From Pseudo-nitzschia pungens (taxonomy: Eukaryota > Bacillariophyta > Bacillariophyceae > Bacillariales > Bacillariaceae): 64,000 nt of DNA. Shown piece after piece: positions 54,828-64,000 of this stretch; the first letter of the stretch is position 1, and the number at the start of each line of letters is the position of its first letter. Location: positions 5,921,664 to 5,985,663 of the forward strand of contig CM074762.1 of NCBI GenBank assembly GCA_037355855.1, read 5' to 3'. The notes beneath the pieces were generated by a model. It did not search any database and was not told where the DNA came from. It saw only the letters and a list, made by a program, of their open reading frames with translations. The position numbers and the translations under genes are program-made.

Positions 54828-55596
54828 AGGGCTTCAGTTATCAGCTTCGCGGATGCTAACCAACTTCTTTAACCTTCTGGCACTGGGCAGGCGTCAGCCC
54901 CCATACATCGTCTTACGACTTAGCGGAGACCTGTGTTTTTGGTAAACAGTTGCTTGGATCTTGTTATTGCAACCTTATAAATAAGGCACTCCTTCTCCCG
55001 AAGTTACGGAGTCATTTTGCCGAGTTCCTTAGAGAGAGTTATCTCGCGCCCCTTAGTATACTCTACCTACCCACCTGTGTCGGTTATGGTACAGGCATTA
55101 TTTATTTACGACAGTGCGAGCTTTTCTTGGAAGTCTGACATAGACTGCTTCAATGCCGTAGCATCTCGTCATCACGCCTCAACTCAAAACGTTTTCTCCG
55201 TTTCTCAACATCTCGAACGCTTAAACCGGTAACCAACATCCGGCCAGCTTAGCCTCCTTCGTCCCTCGTTATCAATAAATAATGGTACGGGAATATTAAC
55301 CCGTTGTCCATCGACTACGCTTTTCAGCCTCGCCTTAGGTCCTGACTTACCCTCCGCGGACGAGCCTTCCAGAGGAAACCTTGGGTTTTCGGGGTATAGG
55401 ATTCTCACCTATATTTTCGTTACTCAAGCCGACATTCTCACTTCTGCTTCGTCCATATCCACTTACGTTAATACTTCAATCTACAACAGAACGCTCCCCT
55501 ACCGATATATCTTCTATATATCGCACAGTTTCGGCAAATTACTTAGTCCCGTACATTTTCGGCGCAGGTTTACTCGATCAGTGAGCTATTACGCAC

Positions 55597-55632
<36 letters not shown>

Positions 55633-56196
55633 ATTGTTTCTGCACTCCCACCTCCTTTATCACTTAGTAATTATTTGGGGGCCTTAACTGGTGCTCTGGG
55701 CTGTTTCCCTCTTGACAATGGAGCTTATCCCCCACAGTCTCACTGATAAACTGTTCACTTAGTATTCTTAGTTTGCAACGATTTGGTACCGAATTACCAG
55801 CCCGCATACGTAACAGTGCTTTACCCCTAAGTTATAATATTTATCGCTGCGCCAAAACGCATTTCGGGGAGAACCAGCTAGCTCCGAATTCGATTGGCAT
55901 TTCACCCCTAACCACAATTCATCCGCTGATTTTTCAACATCAGTCGGTTCGGTCCTCCACTTAGTATTACCTAAGCTTCAACCTGACCATGGTTAGATCA
56001 TCCGGGTTCGGGTCTATAACCAGTGACATATGCCCTATTCAGGCTCGCTTTCACTATGGCTCCAGCATTCTCTGCCTTAACCTGCCACTACCTATAAGTC
56101 GCCGGCTCATTCTTCAACAGGCACGAAGTCAGACGATTTAGTCGTCCTCCTACTGATTGTAAGTTTATGGTTTCATGTTCTTTTCACTCCCCTCCC

Positions 56197-56227
<31 letters not shown>

Positions 56228-56706
56228 ATTTCACTATCGGTCATTCAGGAATATTTAGCCTTACGAGGTGGTCCTCGCAGATTCACACGGAATTTCACGT
56301 GCTCCATGCTACTTGGGATAAGATTTGATTATTTCAATTTTCAACTACAAGACTATCACTCTCTTTGGTTAAGCATTCCAACTTATTCGTCTAATTGTCC
56401 TAATCGATTTACAATCGTCCCACTACCCTTAGTTAAGAACTAAGTTTAGGCTTCTCCCGTTTCGCTCGCCGCTACTAAGGGAATCGTTTTTTACTTTCTT
56501 TTCCTCTAGGTACTAAGATGTTTCAGTTCCCTAGGTTTGCTCTTTCTTATCTATGTATTCAATAAGTAGTATAAAAAGTTTCCTCATTCGGAGACCTCCG
56601 GATCATAGCTTTTTTCCAACTCCCCGAAGCGTTTCGCCGGTAAACGCGTCCTTCATCGCTTCTGAATGCCAAGGTATTCCCCATAAACTCTTAATTCCTT
56701 GAATTT
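53826..56706 (-). rRNA. rrl: 23S ribosomal RNA, complete (repeat copy 2)
   Basis: About 2.88 kb. The terminal helix TTCAAG/CTTGAA sets the ends. The sarcin-ricin loop AGTACGAGAGGACC and peptidyl-transferase segments are present. I see no intron or homing-endonuclease ORF, and the length fits an uninterrupted plastid 23S. ORFs running across it are chance frames. Confidence 0.96.
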
Positions 56707-56742
56707 AAGACTTTTCTTAAAAAATTGAGTTGTTTTTTCATG

Positions 56743-56815
56743 TGGAGGTAAGCGGATTCGAACCGCTGACAACCGCCGTGCAAAGGCGGTGCTCTACCAA
56801 CTGAGCTATACCCCC
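56743..56815 (-). tRNA. trnA(UGC): tRNA-Ala (UGC) (repeat copy 2)
   Basis: Exact mirror of 33783-33855, anticodon TGC, intronless. Confidence 0.96.
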
Positions 56816-56817
56816 GC

Positions 56818-56891
<74 letters not shown>
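56818..56891 (-). tRNA. trnI(GAU): tRNA-Ile (GAU) (repeat copy 2)
   Basis: Exact mirror of 33707-33780, anticodon GAT, intronless. Confidence 0.96.
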
Positions 56892-56978
56892 GTAAACCTA
56901 TGTTTGGTTTACAATAACTTTTGATTTTGGATTCATCAAAATGAATCTATCGACCTTATATTTAAAAATTTCTTTTTA

Positions 56979-57101
56979 AAAGGAGGTGATCCAACCGCAC
57001 CTTCCAGTACGGTTACCTTGTTACGACTTCACCCTAGTCACTAATTCTACCTTAGGCATCCTCCTCCAAATGGTTAGAGTAACGACTTCGGGTATAACCA
57101 G

Positions 57102-57143
<42 letters not shown>

Positions 57144-57395
57144 AATTCACCGCTGTATAGCTGACCAGCGATTACTAGCGATTCCAACTTCATGCAGGCG
57201 AGTTGCAGCCTACAATCCGAACTTAGAGAGAGTTTATAGATTAGCTTGTCTTCGCAGATTTGCATCTCATTGTCTCACCCATTGTAGCACGTGTGTAGCC
57301 CAGGGTGTAAGGGGCATGCTGACTTGACGTCATCCCCGCCTTCCTCCGGTTTATAACCAGCAGTCTTTCTAGAGTTCCAAATAGGCAACTAAAAA

Positions 57396-57461
<66 letters not shown>

Positions 57462-57546
57462 CCACCTGTGTATACGTTCCAAAAGGCACTTTCTTCTTTC
57501 AAAGAAATTCGTATCATGTCAAACCCTGGTAAGGTTCTTCGCGTTG

Positions 57547-57622
<76 letters not shown>

Positions 57623-58421
57623 CTTCCCAGGCGGGATACTTAACGCGTTAGCTTTGATACTGCACAGGTCGATCTGTTCAACATCTAGTATCCATTGTTT
57701 ACAGCTAGGACTACTGGGGTATCTAATCCCATTTGCTACCCTAGCTTTCGTCTCTGAGTGTCAGTAATAGCCCAGTAAAGTGCCTTCGCCATCGGTGTTC
57801 TTTCCAATATCTACGCATTTCACCGCTCCACTGGAAATTCCCTTTACCCCTACTATACTCTAGTCTAACAGTTTCGACTGCGATTTTGAAGTTGAGCCTC
57901 AAGATTTAACAGTTGACTTATTAAACCACCTACAGACGCTTTACGCCCAGTGATTCCGGATAACACTTGCATCCTCCGTATTACCGCGGCTGCTGGCACG
58001 GAATTAGCCGATGCTTATTCTTCAGGTACACGTCATTTATTCCTCCCTGAAAAAAGAGGTTTACAACCCATAGGCAGTCATCCCTCACGCGAGATTGCTC
58101 CGTCAGGCTTTCGCCCATTGCGGAAAATTCCCCACTGCTGCCTCCCGCAGGAGTCTGGACCGTGTCTCAGTTCCAGTGTGTCTGATCATCCTCTCAAACC
58201 AGATACTGATCGTCGCCTTGGTAAGCCATTACCTCACCAACAAGCTAATCAGGCGCAAGCTTCTCTCTAGGCGGAAAAATCCATTTCACTCGGAAGCATA
58301 TGGGGTATTAGCAGCCGTTTCCAGCTGTTGTCCCCCTCCTAGAGGCAAATTCTTACGTGTTACTCACCCGTCCGCCACTTGAGTCAAAGACTCTCGTACG
58401 ACTTGCATGTGTAAAGCATCT

Positions 58422-58456
<35 letters not shown>

Positions 58457-58465
58457 TTTAAATTT
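56979..58465 (-). rRNA. rrs: 16S ribosomal RNA (repeat copy 2)
   Basis: Mirror of 32133-33619. Same start, decoding region and anti-Shine-Dalgarno end. Confidence 0.97.
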
Positions 58466-58697
58466 CCATAAATTTTTTGTATTAACTTCAGTTGAAGTTT
58501 GTTTCATAAAGTTGATTCATATCTTAGCTCATGAAGTAAGAGGTCCTAGGTTTTCAAGAATATAAATAGTTTAAACTTAAAAAATTAATAACTTAAAAAC
58601 AAAAATAATAATCAACTGAGATTTAATCTTTAAACTATTAGAATTATTAATCAATCAAAATAATAAGATTAATAATTCTATGAATAACTCAATAAAC

Positions 58698-59636
58698 TTA
58701 AAAAAGACTATGGAAATTATCAGTCAAAAAACTAAAACCAACCATTTCTTGTTGATGAATTATATAACTATCGGGGAACAAATTTAGATCTAAATGACCA
58801 TAAGCTGTCTTCATATATTCTAAAATATCTGGTCGTTCAGTAAACCAGAATTCTCTTATATCATTTGGAATAGGATGTTTATACCATAAGGCCGGTAAAT
58901 AATGGAAAACTAGTACATCTTTTAATTGATTATTAATTACTAGTTTTGTTGGTTCTCCTTCACTTGGAAGAAATGGCATAGTAAAGACCAAATGATTTAA
59001 ACTATCCGCTAGGGCCCCAATTGCTCCAAGAATAAGACCTCCCGTAATATTTACACCAAATACACCAGGTATGATTCCTTGTAAAGTATCATCTAGCCAA
59101 TCTACGGCAGTTACTAGATATGACCATGGAAATAAATAAGGATTAATAGTAATAAACCAAGCTAGTAGAAGTCTGTAAACGACGATTTGTGAATAACAAA
59201 CTAATGCAATAAATAAAACCTCACGAATAATCTCAAGAGTACTAATATCTAAACAAATATTTAATTTTACTTGAATAAATTCAGAGATTGAATCAGGTAA
59301 AAAGAAAAGATTTTTATAGTTTTCAATATAGAAGTTATAAAAACCTTCATCTTGAGTTTCATATATATATCGCGGGAGTGGCTCAACTCTTGGTGCTGGT
59401 CCAAAGACCATTTCAAACCAGGTTTCGGGACACTGATCTGGAGGAAAATATGTTATCCGTTTTGGGAGACTATCCATCGATGCAAATCTTTCTTGCCCTT
59501 CAGTTAAAACTCGAGTAATTGTTGGCATACCCGAATTTTCTGGATATCCAAACTGAGAAGCGATTGTTTTAAATAATTCTCCAACTTTATCGTAGAATGC
59601 AGTTCGAACAGAAGCAAATTTTTCATCTAAACCCAT
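58698..59636 (-). CDS. ycf89: Ycf89 (repeat copy 2)
   Basis: Translation identical to the 312-residue copy at 30962-31900. Function unknown. Located between 16S and trnP. Confidence 0.85.
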   Translation of the reverse strand: MGLDEKFASVRTAFYDKVGELFKTIASQFGYPENSGMPTITRVLTEGQERFASMDSLPKRITYFPPDQCPETWFEMVFGPAPRVEPLPRYIYETQDEGFYNFYIENYKNLFFLPDSISEFIQVKLNICLDISTLEIIREVLFIALVCYSQIVVYRLLLAWFITINPYLFPWSYLVTAVDWLDDTLQGIIPGVFGVNITGGLILGAIGALADSLNHLVFTMPFLPSEGEPTKLVINNQLKDVLVFHYLPALWYKHPIPNDIREFWFTERPDILEYMKTAYGHLDLNLFPDSYIIHQQEMVGFSFLTDNFHSLF

Positions 59637-59904
59637 TTTGAATTCGTATTAAGTTAATAAGTATTTGATTACTAAAAAATATAGGACATAATATTGTACA
59701 TTAATATGATAATATAAAATAAAAATATTTGAAAGGATAAATTTAAAAAAAATTGTCTATAATGACATTCTTATTTCTAAGAATTATTTTTCAATGTGAG
59801 CTTAATGAGCCAACGAAGCTTAAACTATAAATATTTGATTTTGATTTTTCTCTTCTGAATAAATCTCTATCTTCTATTTTTACTTAATAGAATCTTTTTT
59901 TTAA

Positions 59905-59978
59905 TCGGGATAGTAGGATTTGAACCTACGACCCCCTGCTCCCAAAGCAGGTGCTCTACCAAGCTGAGCTATATCCCG
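59905..59978 (-). tRNA. trnP(UGG): tRNA-Pro (UGG) (repeat copy 2)
   Basis: Exact mirror of 30620-30693, anticodon TGG. Confidence 0.95.
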
Positions 59979-60072
59979 GTAAACTAGTCAAAATGAAATA
60001 GTCTTATACTTTAAACTTTAGAAGATTTGGCAAAAAAATTCAAGTTTTTTTCCAAATTTTTATAATGGTTTT

Positions 60073-60106
60073 TCAAAAAGGTCAAAGATTAATTTGACCT
60101 TTTTGA
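60073..60106 (-). terminator. Hairpin after psaB (copy 2)
   Basis: Mirror of the 14-bp hairpin at 30492-30525. Confidence 0.8.
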
Positions 60107-60111
60107 GGAAA

Positions 60112-62313
60112 TTATGCAAATTTCCCAGAAGTTGATGCAATAACAAACGAAGCGTATGTTACAATATAACCAACAGAGAAATGTACTAAACCAACTAAAC
60201 GTGCTTGAACAATCGATAAAGCGACTGGTTTATCACGCCAACGAACTAAGTTCGCAAGTGGTGTACGTTCATGAGCCCAAACTAATGTTTCAATTAATTC
60301 TTGCCAGTAACCACGCCAAGAAATTAAGAACATGAATCCAGTAGCCCAAATTAAATGACCAAATAGGAAAGCCCAAGCCCAAACAGATAAATTATTCATA
60401 CCAAATGGGTTGTAACCATTAATTAATGGTGATGAGTTTAACCATAAGTAATCTCTTAACCAACCCATAATGTAGTTTGATGATTCATTAAATTGACCTG
60501 GGTTACCGCCCCAAATTGTCATGTGTTTCCAGTGCCAGTAGAATGTTACCCAACCAATTGTGTTTAACATCCAGAACATAGCTAAATAGAAAGCATCCCA
60601 TGCTGAAATATCACATGTACCACCACGACCTGGACCATCACAAGGGAAACTATAACCAAAGTCTTTTTTATCCGGCATTAATTTTGAACCACGTGCATCT
60701 AAAGCACCTTTCACTAAAATTAATGCGGTAACATGTAAACCTAAAGCAATAGCGTGATGAACTAAGAAGTCACCTGGTCCAATAGTTAAGAATAAATCAT
60801 TCTTATCATTATTAATAGCTTCTAACCAACCTGGTAACCAAACTTGGTTTCCAGCAATAGTAGCAGGACTAGTTGATGATGAAAGTAGAACATTAAATTG
60901 ATAGATTGCTTTCCCTGATGCTGCTTGAATATATTCTGCAAATACAGGTTCAAATAAAATTTGTTTTTCTGGTTGACCAAATGCCACTACTGTGTCATTG
61001 TGAATATATAAGCCTAATGTATGGAAGCCTAAGAATAAAGATGCCCAACTTAAATGTGAAATAATAGCTTCTTTATGCTCTAACATTCTTGCTAAAACAT
61101 TATTTTTATTTAACTCTGGATCGTAATCACGAACAAAGAAGATAGCACCGTGTGCAAATGCTCCAACCATTAAGAAACCAGCGATATATTGATGATGAGT
61201 GTATAGCGCTGCTTCAGTTGTAAAATCTTTCGATAAGTAAGCATACGGAGTTAATGCATAAATATGTTGAGCAGTTAAAGAAGTTGCAACACCTAAACTT
61301 GCTAATGCTAAACCTAATTGCATGTGTAAAGAATTTGTAATTGTTTCAAATAATCCCACATGACCAGCTCCTAATCTACCTCCAGGAGGTCGGTGAGCAT
61401 CTAAGATTTCTTTCATATTGTGACCAATACCAAAGTTTGTTCGGTACATATGACCCGCAACGATGAAGACAACAGCAATTGCTAATTGATGATGTGCAAT
61501 ATCAGTTAACCATAATGCTTGAGTTTGTGGGTGGAAACCACCTAAGAATGTTAAAATTGCCGTTCCAGCACCTTCACTTGTTCCATAAACATGAGAAGGA
61601 CTATCAGGATTTTCTGCGTAAACAGTCCAATTTCCAGTAAAGAATGGAGTTAAACCAGCAGGATGCGGTGGAGTCGTTAAGAAATTATCCCAACCAACGT
61701 GTACACCACGTGAAACAGGAATTGCTACGTGAACAATATGTCCCGTCCATGCTAATGAACTAACACCTAATAAACCTGATAAGTGATGGTTTAAGCGTGA
61801 CTCGTTGTTTTTAAACCAAGATAAACTTGGGCGGAATTTTGGTTGTAAATGTAACCAACCCGCAAATAACAATGCACATGAAAGTAATAATAGTCCAATT
61901 GAGCCTGCATATAATTCTTGATTAGTACGGAATCCAATTGTGTACCACCATTGGTAGACACCTGAATATGCAATATTCACTGGATATGCATTTCCTTTAC
62001 TAAACGCTTTTAAAGCTGAATCACCAAAGTGTGGATCCCAAATTGCGTGTGCAATTGGTTTCACTTTTAAAGGATTAGCGACCCATTTTTCGAAATTTCC
62101 TTGCCAAGCAACATGAAAAAGATTTCCAGAAGTCCATAAGAAGATGATAGCTAAGTGACCAAAGTGTGATGCAAAGATCTTTTGGTACAAGTTTTCTTCT
62201 GTCATACCATCATGAGCTTCTAAATCATGAGCAGTTGCGATCCCATACCAGATTCGTCTCGTTGCTGGATCTTGTGCTAGGGCTTGGCTAAATTTTGGGA
62301 ATTTAGTTGCCAT
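60112..62313 (-). CDS. psaB: Photosystem I P700 apoprotein A2 (repeat copy 2)
   Basis: Translation identical to the 733-residue copy at 28285-30486, with the same 125-nt spacer to the psaA stop. Whether this copy has a psaA promoter upstream is unknown, because the scaffold is broken at 62468. Confidence 0.97.
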   Translation of the reverse strand: MATKFPKFSQALAQDPATRRIWYGIATAHDLEAHDGMTEENLYQKIFASHFGHLAIIFLWTSGNLFHVAWQGNFEKWVANPLKVKPIAHAIWDPHFGDSALKAFSKGNAYPVNIAYSGVYQWWYTIGFRTNQELYAGSIGLLLLSCALLFAGWLHLQPKFRPSLSWFKNNESRLNHHLSGLLGVSSLAWTGHIVHVAIPVSRGVHVGWDNFLTTPPHPAGLTPFFTGNWTVYAENPDSPSHVYGTSEGAGTAILTFLGGFHPQTQALWLTDIAHHQLAIAVVFIVAGHMYRTNFGIGHNMKEILDAHRPPGGRLGAGHVGLFETITNSLHMQLGLALASLGVATSLTAQHIYALTPYAYLSKDFTTEAALYTHHQYIAGFLMVGAFAHGAIFFVRDYDPELNKNNVLARMLEHKEAIISHLSWASLFLGFHTLGLYIHNDTVVAFGQPEKQILFEPVFAEYIQAASGKAIYQFNVLLSSSTSPATIAGNQVWLPGWLEAINNDKNDLFLTIGPGDFLVHHAIALGLHVTALILVKGALDARGSKLMPDKKDFGYSFPCDGPGRGGTCDISAWDAFYLAMFWMLNTIGWVTFYWHWKHMTIWGGNPGQFNESSNYIMGWLRDYLWLNSSPLINGYNPFGMNNLSVWAWAFLFGHLIWATGFMFLISWRGYWQELIETLVWAHERTPLANLVRWRDKPVALSIVQARLVGLVHFSVGYIVTYASFVIASTSGKFA

Positions 62314-62438
62314 AATTATAAAATACCTTATTTATATAAATTTTAGTTAGTAATAAAATATTAAGTAATCTTTTAATATTTTACATCTGATGAATGTATA
62401 AGAGTTAAATAGTAAAACGTTACAAACGTTTCAGGAAT

Positions 62439-62467
62439 TTAACTAATTGAGATTGCACGTGCTAAGA
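62439..62467 (-). CDS. psaA: psaA 3' end fragment at repeat border
   Basis: The last codons of psaA (ending LARAISIS, then stop), identical to 28131-28159, before the N run. Either a truncated psaA tail carried by the repeat, or a second full psaA hidden by the gap. Confidence 0.8.
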
Positions 62468-62967
62468 NNNNNNNNNNNNNNNNNNNNNNNNNNNNNNNNN
62501 NNNNNNNNNNNNNNNNNNNNNNNNNNNNNNNNNNNNNNNNNNNNNNNNNNNNNNNNNNNNNNNNNNNNNNNNNNNNNNNNNNNNNNNNNNNNNNNNNNNN
62601 NNNNNNNNNNNNNNNNNNNNNNNNNNNNNNNNNNNNNNNNNNNNNNNNNNNNNNNNNNNNNNNNNNNNNNNNNNNNNNNNNNNNNNNNNNNNNNNNNNNN
62701 NNNNNNNNNNNNNNNNNNNNNNNNNNNNNNNNNNNNNNNNNNNNNNNNNNNNNNNNNNNNNNNNNNNNNNNNNNNNNNNNNNNNNNNNNNNNNNNNNNNN
62801 NNNNNNNNNNNNNNNNNNNNNNNNNNNNNNNNNNNNNNNNNNNNNNNNNNNNNNNNNNNNNNNNNNNNNNNNNNNNNNNNNNNNNNNNNNNNNNNNNNNN
62901 NNNNNNNNNNNNNNNNNNNNNNNNNNNNNNNNNNNNNNNNNNNNNNNNNNNNNNNNNNNNNNNNNNN
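62468..62967. other. Assembly gap of exactly 500 N
   Basis: Placeholder. It joins a psaA tail to the 3' part of 23S, a junction that neither repeat copy contains. Confidence 0.95.
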
Positions 62968-63001
<34 letters not shown>

Positions 63002-63037
63002 GGTAGTACGTCCCAAGGGTTGGGCTGTTCGCCCATG

Positions 63038-63085
<48 letters not shown>

Positions 63086-63209
63086 ATATCCGGTGTAGGC
63101 GTTAGAATATTGAGAGGAGCCTTCTTTAGTACGAGAGGACCGAGAAGGACGTACCTCTGGTGTACCAGTTATCGTGCCAACGGTAAACGCTGGGTAGCTA
63201 TGTACGGAG

Positions 63210-63243
<34 letters not shown>

Positions 63244-63371
63244 CACCTCAAGATAAGTATTCTCATCACGTAAGTGAGTAAGGTCACGGTAAGACTAACC
63301 GTTTGATAGGCATTAAGTATAAATATAGTAATATATGAGCTGAGATGTGCTAACAGACCGAGGACTTGAAT
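62968..63371 (+). rRNA. rrl: 23S ribosomal RNA, 3' part (other repeat copy)
   Basis: The last ~404 nt, mirror of 53826-54229, starting at GGCACCTCGATGTCGGCTC. It probably continues the fragment ending at 34148. Confidence 0.93.
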
Positions 63372-63417
63372 TTTTAAATAAACATATAGTTACTAAAATA
63401 TTAGTAACTATTTTTGC

Positions 63418-63539
63418 TTTGGTGTTTTTAGTGTATTCAACGGAACCACACTGATCCATCTCGAACTCAGTAGTGAAACGTTATAAATCGACGAAAATAC
63501 TTGGAGGGACACCTCCTGGGAAAATAGTTCAATGCCAAA
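63418..63539 (+). rRNA. rrf: 5S ribosomal RNA (other repeat copy)
   Basis: Mirror of 53658-53779. The 11-bp spacer hairpin (63386-63411) precedes it. Confidence 0.93.
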
Positions 63540-63683
63540 GTTTTATTCTAATATTAATTTTTCTAAAAGGTAAATTATTTAATAATTCAACTTCAATATT
63601 ATTTTGTTGAATCCTGTTAATTATTTTTATACTAAGAGTGATAACTGCCAGTAATTTAAATGGTTTCTTTTTAATCAGGCCGG

Positions 63684-64000
63684 TTACTTTACTAAAATAT
63701 TTTCATCTTCTTCTAGCTCTATTTTTCTTAATTCCTTATCTTCGATTTCGAAGACTTTCCATCTATCTTTAGATAATAATGACTTATCAATGTCGGAATG
63801 ACTCATAATTAAAATATGAGGTGGTTCCATTAAAAGGGGCCGTCCCTTTCCCATTTTTACCCGATTCTAGCCCTGCAATTAAATCACGTTCACTGTCTGT
63901 CTTACATTTTGCTCGTGTTAAGTCAATTATATATAATTTTTTCGGACCTAAATTTACAATGGAAGAATTTATCTGTGATGTTGTCCCATATGTTATAACT
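63684..64000 (-). pseudogene. Rep superfamily 3 helicase-like gene, second copy, cut by window end
   Basis: Mirror of 53197-53513, with the same frame break and no base differences noticed. It shows that the accessory region, or at least its 5S-proximal part, is inside the inverted repeat. Confidence 0.65.

Larger units (their letters stand above)
56450..62467 (-). repeat. Inverted repeat, copy 2 (5' 23S to psaA 3' end)
   Basis: Mirror of 28131-34148. It ends at 62467, 29 nt into the psaA 3' end, where the N run begins. That point is probably the repeat/single-copy border, where an assembler would stop. Confidence 0.95.
62968..64000 (+). repeat. Inverted repeat, segment matching 53197-54229
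   Basis: 1,033 nt mirrored as 117197-p, and it runs off the window end, so the repeat continues beyond 64000. Confidence 0.93.

Noticed and set aside
53974..55964. ORFs across the 23S gene
   Set aside because: Chance frames in conserved rRNA. None resembles an intron-encoded endonuclease, and the rRNA length leaves no room for an intron.

Overview
This window is part of a diatom plastid genome, assembled as a scaffold. The supporting evidence is: an AT-rich plastid gene complement on the red-algal lineage plan (red-type rbcL; plastid-encoded chlI, ftsH, dnaK, secY, secG, sufB, sufC, petF, psaD, atpD, atpG, psbV, psbX, petM, ycf42, ycf45, ycf66); the long red-lineage ribosomal-protein cluster; a plastid tmRNA gene; and two genes known mainly from diatom plastids, ycf88 (between rps19 and rpl22) and ycf89 (upstream of the 16S rRNA).

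Layout. 1-15838: psbT, psbN, psbH, petN, petM, rps14, psaM, chlI and secG; then ycf45-rpl20-rpl35-ycf42 on the minus strand, ftsH, the atpI-H-G-F-D-A operon with sufB-sufC upstream of it, and the 5' half of rbcL. 16339-34148: trnF, psbD/psbC, psbK, petG, a block of tRNAs with petF, rpl19 and tmRNA, then psbV, ycf66, psbX, petB/petD, psaD, psaA/psaB, trnP, ycf89, and 16S-trnI-trnA-5' 23S. 34649-62467: tufA, rps7, rps12, rpl31 ... rpl3 on the minus strand, dnaK, an accessory region (52.2-53.5 kb), then a full minus-strand rRNA operon followed by ycf89, trnP, psaB and the last few codons of psaA. 62968-64000: 3' 23S, 5S and part of the accessory region again. Three N runs of exactly 500 bases (15839-16338, 34149-34648, 62468-62967) separate these blocks. 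The flanking genes show that the N lengths cannot be real, so adjacency across a gap should not be trusted.

The second rRNA block is an exact mirror of the first where I compared them (position p pairs with 90598-p for 28131-34148, and with 117197-p for 53197-54229). This is the plastid inverted repeat. Here it contains complete psaB and reaches into the 3' end of psaA.

The most unusual content is the accessory region beside the 5S gene. It has a 125-codon acidic orphan ORF and a broken gene with the motifs of a replication-initiator superfamily 3 helicase (CRESS/plasmid Rep type). The broken gene also occurs in the other repeat copy. It looks like captured plasmid-like DNA. Other points are a Ycf42 peroxiredoxin with serine at the peroxidatic cysteine position, a strongly structured psaA leader, a GC-rich foldable spacer between rpl18 and rpl6, and a CAU-anticodon tRNA with a long variable arm. 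Single-base homopolymer expansions break sufB, rps7, rpl5 and tufA (twice) and probably reflect sequencing error.

Functionally the genes encode photosystem I and II subunits, the cytochrome b6f complex, ATP synthase, Rubisco, Fe-S assembly, protein quality control and export, and the plastid ribosome.
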